Assembly (NCBI RefSeq): GCF_004153455.1
Contig: NZ_SDQE01000003.1
Span: forward strand, 342,742 to 406,741
Reading direction: 5' to 3'
Length of the DNA stretch: 64,000 nucleotides
Source: Allopusillimonas ginsengisoli
GTDB lineage: Bacteria; Pseudomonadota; Gammaproteobacteria; Burkholderiales; Burkholderiaceae_B
Within the stretch, counting starts at the first letter, position 1. Each line of letters opens with the position of its first letter. Below the pieces are notes generated by a model. The model had not been told where the DNA came from. It saw nothing but the letters and a program-made list of their open reading frames with translations, and ran no database searches. Made by a program: the position numbers and the translations under genes. Below are positions 59,131 through 64,000 of this stretch, in pieces.

Positions 59131-60282
59131 TTATTTTTTGGATGTACAAAATCTTGCGGGATCCACCGCCTGGGCGGATACGCCGTGATCCGTCAATGCC
59201 GCAGGCAAGGCTTGGCCCAGCAATAGCGTCGAAGCGAGTTCGGACGCGCCCGCCGCCGTCTGTATACCGTACCCGCCCTGACCTGCCAGCCAGAAAAAGC
59301 CCGGCACCTTGCTATCCCAGCCGATAACGAATTCATGATCGGGGGCAAAGGAACGCAATCCAGCCCACACATGACTCGGACGCCGTATGCGCAACGTAGT
59401 GACCTCCTCAATGCGATAGATGCCCATCGCAATATCGAGCTCTTCGGGCACGATATCCTGAGGGTCGACAGGATCTGCATTGGCCGGTGACCCCAGCAAC
59501 ACGCCGGCGTCCGGCTTGAAGTAATAGCTCTCGTCAACGCCCAGAACCGTTGGCCAGTGCGAGATATCCGTGCCGTCTGGCGCCGGAAACAAAAAAGCGG
59601 AACGGCGCATGGGCTGAATGCCAAGCGATGCCACGCCGCATACCCCGGCAACAGCATCAGCCCACGCGCCTGCGGCGTTGACCACAACACGGGCGCGCAG
59701 AATGTGCGAATTTGACGTGCGCAGTGTCCAGACCGCATTGCCGTATTCGGCCGACTCGAGTTTGGCATTGGCCTGCAATGTTGCACCGTGAGCGCGCATG
59801 CCACGCAGAAACCCCTGATGCAGTCCATGTACATCCATGTCGCTGGCGACTGGATCGTAAATCGCGCCAATCAATCTATCGGGTGTCAGACAGGGAACCA
59901 TCTGCATTGCCTCGTGCGCGGTCAACCTGTTGACCTCTAGCCCCTGTGTCCGATAGGCGTCGTATGCTGCATCCAGCATGCCCTCCTGACCGGTATGGCC
60001 GATATACAGCACGCCACGAGGCGCCAGAATGGGGTGTTCTGTAAAGCCGCTGGGCGGGTGCAGAAAAAAATCGCGGCTGGCGCGCGTCAGGGCGCGCGTG
60101 TGGGCGGTGCCATAGGTTTCCATGAACATGGCGGCTGACCTGCCTGTAGAGTGATACCCTGGCTGCGACTCCTGCTCAAGCACAACCACCGACGCGCCAG
60201 ACAGGCTCAAGCGATAGGCGACCGACGCGCCGGCCATGCCGGCCCCGATGATGGCGTAATCGAACAGCGCTACTGAATTCAT
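59131..60282 (-). CDS. FAD-dependent oxidoreductase (DAO / glycine oxidase type)
   Basis: 383 residues from MNSVALFDYAIIGAGMAGAS (AGGAC upstream). FAD site, then STGRSAAMFMETYG, VVNAAGAWADAVAGV and C-terminal FFWLAGQGGYGIQTAAG. Oxidises D-amino acids, glycine or similar secondary amines. Probably co-transcribed with the transporter and regulator. Confidence 0.88.
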   Translation of the reverse strand: MNSVALFDYAIIGAGMAGASVAYRLSLSGASVVVLEQESQPGYHSTGRSAAMFMETYGTAHTRALTRASRDFFLHPPSGFTEHPILAPRGVLYIGHTGQEGMLDAAYDAYRTQGLEVNRLTAHEAMQMVPCLTPDRLIGAIYDPVASDMDVHGLHQGFLRGMRAHGATLQANAKLESAEYGNAVWTLRTSNSHILRARVVVNAAGAWADAVAGVCGVASLGIQPMRRSAFLFPAPDGTDISHWPTVLGVDESYYFKPDAGVLLGSPANADPVDPQDIVPEELDIAMGIYRIEEVTTLRIRRPSHVWAGLRSFAPDHEFVIGWDSKVPGFFWLAGQGGYGIQTAAGASELASTLLLGQALPAALTDHGVSAQAVDPARFCTSKK

Positions 60283-60302
60283 GTTTTGTCCTGAAATTCT
60301 CA

Positions 60303-60524
60303 TATTCGAGAATAAGCATAGACCAGATAGCCGCCAGGCAACAGCCCAGTTACAAGTTTGCGGGCTACCGCCTCATTGCGGCCAGCCGCCAGTCCACGAG
60401 CACGTCCCGTCAATCATCCGCCCGTCGTACCGCATCCCGGGGGCGGATAAATGGGGGCGAAACCCGGTGCGATCCGGGGGGAGACAGGGTTTAGGCAGCC
60501 GAGAGATCTCATTGTCGGCTCAAT
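60303..60524. other. Intergenic stretch before tRNA-Gly
   Basis: No gene seen. It is GC-rich with C and G tracts near 60430-60480 that could form hairpins with no clear function. Confidence 0.4.
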
Positions 60525-60553
60525 TTTCCAAAAACAAAAAAAACTGCTATGAT
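60525..60553 (+). promoter_or_regulatory. tRNA-Gly promoter
   Basis: -35 TTTCCA (60525-60530), 17-base A-rich spacer, -10 TATGAT (60548-60553). About 40 bases before the tRNA. Confidence 0.7.
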
Positions 60554-60598
60554 CGCGTTCTTCGTTGATTGGCGCATCTTGTTCGCGGCAATCAAAAC

Positions 60599-60674
60599 GC
60601 GGGAATAGCTCAGTTGGTAGAGCGCAACCTTGCCAAGGTTGAGGTCGCGAGTTCGAGACTCGTTTCCCGCTCCA
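60599..60674 (+). tRNA. tRNA-Gly(GCC)
   Basis: 76 nt, acceptor GCGGGAA/TTCCCGC, D arm with AGCTCAGTTGGTAGAGC, anticodon loop TTGCCAA (GCC), T arm with GTTCGAGAC, encoded CCA. Its 3' end is a known preferred target of integrating elements. Confidence 0.97.
60659..60674 (+). repeat. Direct repeat, left copy (in tRNA-Gly 3' end)
   Basis: CTCGTTTCCCGCTCCA; identical copy at 63429-63444. Confidence 0.9.
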
Positions 60675-60720
60675 AGGATTTTCGTCCATGGACGTCTATA
60701 GAAATCCATAGAACACAGAG

Positions 60721-60744
60721 AAAAGGAGCTTCGGCTCCTTTTTT
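60721..60744 (+). terminator. Terminator after tRNA-Gly
   Basis: GGAGC-ttcg-GCTCC with flanking A and T runs; UUCG loop. Confidence 0.92.
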
Positions 60745-60886
60745 CGTTTCTGGAGCGTCCATCAACATCCAGGGACGTCCACCTACAGCCAGCGTTTTTT
60801 AGGCTCCACCCAAGGGGTCTTCGACCAATGGTTCTCACACCGCAGCCGCACGCTGCAACATGGCCACCAAAGTACGTTCGGTCAAA

Positions 60887-60915
60887 TTGAACGAATCGAA
60901 CGATTGACGTAAGAT
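60887..60915 (+). promoter_or_regulatory. Promoter/operator of the Phd-PIN pair
   Basis: TTGAAC (60887-60892), 17 bases, TAAGAT (60910-60915). GTCAA at 60881 and TTGAC at 60904 form an inverted repeat across the promoter, a likely autoregulatory site. Confidence 0.65.
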
Positions 60916-60944
60916 GGCTCGTAGACTTGCACGAGGAGTCCGAG

Positions 60945-61196
60945 ATGCAAACCTTTACCGCCAATGAGGCAAAAACTCGATTCGGTGAACTGATCGACCG
61001 GGTGCAACGCGAGCCGATTCAGGTCACGCGGCGCAACCGGGTTGTCGGCGTTATGGTATCTGCCGAGGACTACCACGCAATGCGTGAGTTCTATGCAGAT
61101 CGGCTGCGACGCAACTTGAAGCAAAGTGCCGAAGAAGCCGCCAGCAAGGGCTTGACGGACAAGAAGCTGGAACAGCTTTTGGCCGATGAGGATTGA
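60945..61196 (+). CDS. Phd/YefM-family antitoxin
   Basis: 83 residues from MQTFTANEAKTRFGELIDR (GAGG upstream). The Phd core with PIQVTRRNRVVGVMVSAEDY is followed by a helical toxin-binding tail. Overlaps the toxin start by 11 bases; autoregulates via the palindrome upstream. Confidence 0.9.
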   Translation: MQTFTANEAKTRFGELIDRVQREPIQVTRRNRVVGVMVSAEDYHAMREFYADRLRRNLKQSAEEAASKGLTDKKLEQLLADED

Positions 61197-61614
61197 GCGC
61201 GCTGTCATCGATACCAACGTTCTGATCAGTGCAGCGCTATCGCCACGATCTGCCCCGGCGCAGATCGTGGATTGTCTTCTGCAACACGCGACGTTGGTGT
61301 TTTCACGAGAAACCTTCGAGGAACTTGAAACCAGGCTCTGGCGTCCAAAATTTGACCGCTATCTGGACATGGAGCGTCGGCGCCTGCTGTTGCATGACTT
61401 CGCTGCCGCGGCTCAGTGGATCGATTTGCCTGCGCCGCCCAGACTAGCGTACAGCCGCGATCCTGATGACGAGGTGTTTCTCCATACGGCCCTACAAGGC
61501 AAGGCGGAATGGCTGATCAGCGGCGACAAGGATTTGCTGGAACTTCCACCGGCTGACTGGGAATTCGAAATCCTGTCGCCGGCTCAGGCTCTAGAGAAAT
61601 GGCATCAAAAATGA
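61186..61614 (+). CDS. PIN-domain toxin
   Basis: 142 residues. Acidic PIN residues: VIDTNVLISAAL, ETFEELETRL, SRDPDDEVFL, and ISGDKDLLEL. These should bind Mg2+ for RNA cleavage. Of the COG1569 type. Partner of the antitoxin upstream. Confidence 0.9.
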   Translation: MRIERAVIDTNVLISAALSPRSAPAQIVDCLLQHATLVFSRETFEELETRLWRPKFDRYLDMERRRLLLHDFAAAAQWIDLPAPPRLAYSRDPDDEVFLHTALQGKAEWLISGDKDLLELPPADWEFEILSPAQALEKWHQK

Positions 61615-61626
61615 GCTTCTTTGAAA

Positions 61627-61822
61627 ATGGCCGATCGAACAACTATTGAGCACTCGCACACGCTTCCCCAGGCATTCCTCACTTTGCTAGATCGGGATAT
61701 CGACACTGGGCGCCAATGTCCGGCCACTTCCGGAGGATTTGGCTCAGTTCATGCTGGCACAAATCGCGCTTCTCCCCAGTGTTGATCTGGATGAAGCGTT
61801 CGAAGCTGATATTGACCTGTGA
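61627..61822 (+). pseudogene. Frameshifted antitoxin-like remnant
   Basis: Starts MADRTTIEHSHTLPQAFLTL and continues LLDRDIDTGRQ; then the protein-like reading shifts frame to PLPEDLAQFMLAQIALLP and VDLDEAFEADIDL, stop. The span is 196 bases, i.e. 65 codons plus one base, as for a single-base indel. The ending resembles PrlF-type antitoxins (VDLD near the end), but this is tentative. Confidence 0.6.
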
Positions 61823-61872
61823 CAGGTTCTGCCCCTAACAAGGATAGGCGTGCCTTGCGTACGTGTGCTGAT

Positions 61873-62234
61873 CTATATCGCCAGCACCGTGCCACGGAAC
61901 ACGACATTGACCTCGACCTTGACCTGGCTGGCCTCGTTCTCGGCTATCAGCTTGGTGTCGCCAAGGTCTTTGCTACGGACCAATCGTGTCTGTACGCCCA
62001 GGCGTTCGACGCGCTGCGCGATGGCGGCCAGTTCCTGGTTGATTGCCTGTAATGCCTGGTCGCGAGGTGTCTGCCAGGGGCGGTACACCACGTCTATATC
62101 TACCGACAGGCGGGGCATGTCCCGCAGGAACAGATTGATGGCCGTGCCACCCTTCATGGCGAAGATGTCGTTGTCGAACACGTCGGGCGCGATATTCAAC
62201 AACAGACGGACGGATCGGCGTACTGTTTATCCAT
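61873..62234 (-). pseudogene. abiEii: AbiEii-type toxin, frameshifted and truncated
   Basis: Begins MDKQYAD at 62234, overlapping the abiEi end as usual, but a one-base deletion after codon 7 shifts the frame. The reading then continues LLLNIAPDVF, FAMKGGTAINLFLRDMPRLS and VDIDVVY, the nucleotidyltransferase core. It stops after RGTVLAI, about a third of normal length. The toxin is dead. Confidence 0.85.
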
Positions 62235-62985
62235 GAGGGTTCAGGCTTAAAAGGGTTCCATCGCCCAGCCGACTCATCCAGCGCCTGGCGCTGCCGGAGC
62301 GTACCGGATATTGCGCCAGCAGTTCATCCACGTCGATGACGCCGGTTTCCCGCGCCCAGGTCAGGAACAGGCGCACGGTCTTGACGCTGGTGCAGCAAGC
62401 CAGTAGCCGTCCGAGCACGTCCTTGCGCGGTGAGCGCAGGCCGTCGAACAGGTTGCGGGACTCTTCGAGGCTTTCCCGCGTGCCGGTGTCGTAAAGCAGC
62501 TCCAGCACAGCACGTTCGGGCACTGCCACCCGGAGCCCTGCGGGCTGTCCGGGTGGTGTGTGCAGAGTCTTGTTGACGAGGTCATCGTCGGGCCAGTCGA
62601 ACAGCCTGGCGTTGACGTAGCGCGCTGGAAAGCGTGTGGTGAACCAGCCAGGCAACGTAAAGCGGGCCTCGCCCCAGAGCACCAAGGTTTCCCTGGGAGC
62701 CAGGTTGTGCCGAACCCCTTGCAGCGCAAGAGCACTTTTGCCGCCGATGTGCAGCCCGGCAACCCGCTCTTGCAGGAGCCGTAGTGCACCGCTGGCGTCA
62801 AAGTTATCGTTGGGGTAGGCATAGACGCCGTGCCCCAGGCGCACCAGCCAGCCGCTCTCGGCGTAACGGGCGGCCAGCTTGGGGGACACGCCGAAGGTTT
62901 CCAGCACGGCGAGATCGAACGGAGCTCCCCGAGGAAGCTCCGCCTGCAAGCGCTTGATTATCTGATACCTTGAATATTCACTCAT
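62227..62985 (-). CDS. abiEi: AbiEi-type antitoxin
   Basis: 252 residues from MSEYSRYQIIKRL. N-terminal winged helix (ETFGVSPKLAARYAESGWL) and the AbiEi C-terminal domain (IGGKSALALQGVRHNL, ending SRLGDGTLLSLNPHG). Represses its promoter and blocks AbiEii. An imperfect ATATTTCAC/GTGAATAT repeat overlaps the start. Intact although its toxin is broken. Confidence 0.88.
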   Translation of the reverse strand: MSEYSRYQIIKRLQAELPRGAPFDLAVLETFGVSPKLAARYAESGWLVRLGHGVYAYPNDNFDASGALRLLQERVAGLHIGGKSALALQGVRHNLAPRETLVLWGEARFTLPGWFTTRFPARYVNARLFDWPDDDLVNKTLHTPPGQPAGLRVAVPERAVLELLYDTGTRESLEESRNLFDGLRSPRKDVLGRLLACCTSVKTVRLFLTWARETGVIDVDELLAQYPVRSGSARRWMSRLGDGTLLSLNPHG

Positions 62986-63002
62986 ATGTGAAATATACGT
63001 CA

Positions 63003-63428
63003 AAATCTAATCAACCTCCATTGAATTTGATAATTTTTGCTCTGAAATTCGCCTCATGATGGAATTTTATGACAAAATCCAATCTTAACCAGACAGATTG
63101 AAAAACGTAGCCAGGATAGGCCCATCGTCGCTGACGACGAACCAAGACAGGAAGACGGTTCCACCTATTCTTCCAGTACGACTCGAAGGCAAAGACTCAT
63201 CGTCCATGCTTGGGCCAACGATGAAGCATCGGGCAACTTCATGCAAGACATATGCCCCAGCAATGACGACCGACGCGGCTTGGCGCGATACATGGATGCC
63301 AGCACTGGATGCAGGTGGACCGCCTTCGTTGGCGTTGCGAAATAGTTAGTCCACAATCCAGTCCATTCAGTCACTCTGGATAAAGGTATTTTGTTTTTAG
63401 TCAATGGGTTATGGCTTCATCCTGGAGC
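63003..63428. other. Intergenic stretch, right part of the island remnant
   Basis: AT-rich promoter region of abiEi then about 330 bases without a convincing gene. Two frames (63098-63349 and 63165-63404) lack ribosome sites and protein-like composition. Confidence 0.4.
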
Positions 63429-63444
63429 TCGTTTCCCGCTCCAG
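63429..63444 (+). repeat. Direct repeat, right copy
   Basis: CTCGTTTCCCGCTCCA, matching the tRNA-Gly 3' end; right attachment site of the remnant. Confidence 0.9.
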
Positions 63445-63450
63445 GATTTA

Positions 63451-63480
63451 AAAGGGCCGAGCTTTTATTCGGCCTTTTTG
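63451..63480 (+). terminator. Terminator after the right repeat
   Basis: AAAAGGGCCGA with TCGGCCTTTTT around a short loop. Probably the original tRNA-Gly terminator before the island inserted. Confidence 0.87.
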
Positions 63481-63501
63481 TTTTTCCCACTTCTATTCCA
63501 T

Positions 63502-63798
63502 CTATCGCTCGTTGGAATAGCTTGAATCGCACATCGGGAAAGATGATCTATTTTTTAGGGCGAACAAACCCGACGATGTAAAAGCCGGCTTTAGGGCATG
63601 AGCTCGCATCCGGGACCGCACTTTCCTCCCGATACTTCGCCAAAATAAGTAAAATTCCTTGCATGTGAATACACGGGGCTGGGTCACGCCAAAAAGCTTG
63701 GCGGCTTCGGTCTGGCTCACCTTGACGCGAACGCGGATTTCTTTGACGCCTTGGCCCGCTGTGTTCATTGGCTTCCAGTCATCCCGGATCCAAACCAT
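63502..63798 (-). pseudogene. Degenerate XRE-family (HigA-like) regulator
   Basis: The segment VSQTEAAKLFGVTQPRV matches the helix-turn-helix of HigA-like antitoxins, but where SDL.RGK is expected the reading becomes unrelated (FTCKEFYLFWRS), implying a frameshift. The part upstream of MNTAGQG is also unlike the family. Likely remnant of a further toxin-antitoxin locus, outside the repeat. Confidence 0.6.
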
Positions 63799-63934
63799 TT
63801 TGAACCTGATCGATCTGGTGACCAGCGTCGCGCTTGGCAGAAGGCGGGCAAGCGCGAAGATGGCTGCAGCCTACTTTTTGAGAGTGTCCGTAATTTTGTG
63901 TTCGGTCCTATGATTATCTTCAAGGAGATGAACC

Positions 63935-64000
63935 ATGGCACAAGAACCAAAGAAGGAACCTAAAGGCATTCCCAAGGGTGCGTTACCGGCCAGCGCCCAG
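63935..64000 (+). CDS. Start of an unknown protein (continues beyond window)
   Basis: 22 codons, MAQEPKKEPKGIPKGALPAS then AQ, with AAGGAG 8 bases upstream. Lys/Pro-rich, probably a disordered N-terminus. Nothing more can be said. Confidence 0.6.
   Translation, partial: MAQEPKKEPKGIPKGALPASAQ

Larger units (their letters stand above)
60675..63444. mobile_element. Integrative-element remnant at tRNA-Gly
   Basis: A 2.8-kb segment bounded by the 16-bp repeat of the tRNA-Gly 3' end. ICEclc-type elements and others use this site. It holds two toxin-antitoxin loci and a pseudogene but no integrase, so it cannot move by itself. Terminators follow both repeat copies. Confidence 0.78.

Noticed and set aside
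63098..63404. Small genes in the right part of the tRNA-Gly island
   Set aside because: Both candidate frames lack ribosome sites and show no recognisable protein features.

Overview
The window looks like a piece of a betaproteobacterial chromosome, most probably family Alcaligenaceae. The evidence is gene order: recN-nadK facing hrcA-hemH-grpE-dnaK-dnaJ, then fur facing bamE-dapB, and ftsK-lolA-rarA-serS facing trxB. The genus cannot be fixed from sequence alone.

Bases 1 to about 21,113 are most of a temperate prophage that runs off the left edge. Its layout is a mirror image of lambda. A leftward operon (5276 to 1) holds a CII-like regulator, NinB, two HNH proteins, a DUF968/Ref-like protein, a DUF1376 initiator-like protein, a DnaB-like helicase, a Lar-like protein and RusA. 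A switch region at 6036-6110 has two facing HTH genes and two 16-bp operators. A rightward accessory block follows, with small membrane proteins, a HicAB-like pair, a protein with a histone-like tail and a LexA-boxed promoter. A PL-like promoter at 9227-9256 is covered by three more copies of the same operator. Its leader has a consensus boxA and about 400 nt of structured RNA, but no recognisable N gene. Beyond it lie small phage genes, a very large structured non-coding RNA locus (about 12,300-13,950) containing a tRNA-like domain, the ERF/YqaJ/SSB-like recombination genes, a sliding-clamp-like gene, more small genes, and xis-int. Int abuts the orphaned 3' half of a tRNA-Ser(CGA) gene, the right attachment site. 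The intact tRNA and the virion genes should lie left of the window.

Bases 21,125 to 60,599 are chromosomal core: cell division and translation (ftsK, lolA, rarA, serS), redox and stress (trxB, sodA with a Fur box, icd, cytochromes c, a MoxR/VWA pair, an M16 protease), the heat-shock cluster (dnaJ, dnaK and grpE, two of them with near-perfect sigma-32 promoters), hrcA/nadK/recN, fur, bamE, dapB and murB, then a small metabolic group (XRE-cupin regulator, YkvI-like transporter, FAD oxidoreductase).

At 60,599 lies tRNA-Gly(GCC). A 16-bp copy of its 3' end recurs at 63,429 and bounds a 2.8-kb island remnant. The remnant holds an intact Phd/YefM-PIN toxin-antitoxin pair, a frameshifted antitoxin-like remnant, and an AbiE pair in which the antitoxin is intact but the toxin is frameshifted and truncated. 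It has no integrase left.

The most unusual content is RNA: the 1.6-kb ornate RNA locus with pseudoknot, long-range helices and tRNA-like domain; the boxA-containing structured PL leader; and a hairpin element present twice with conserved flanks but a fully changed stem.
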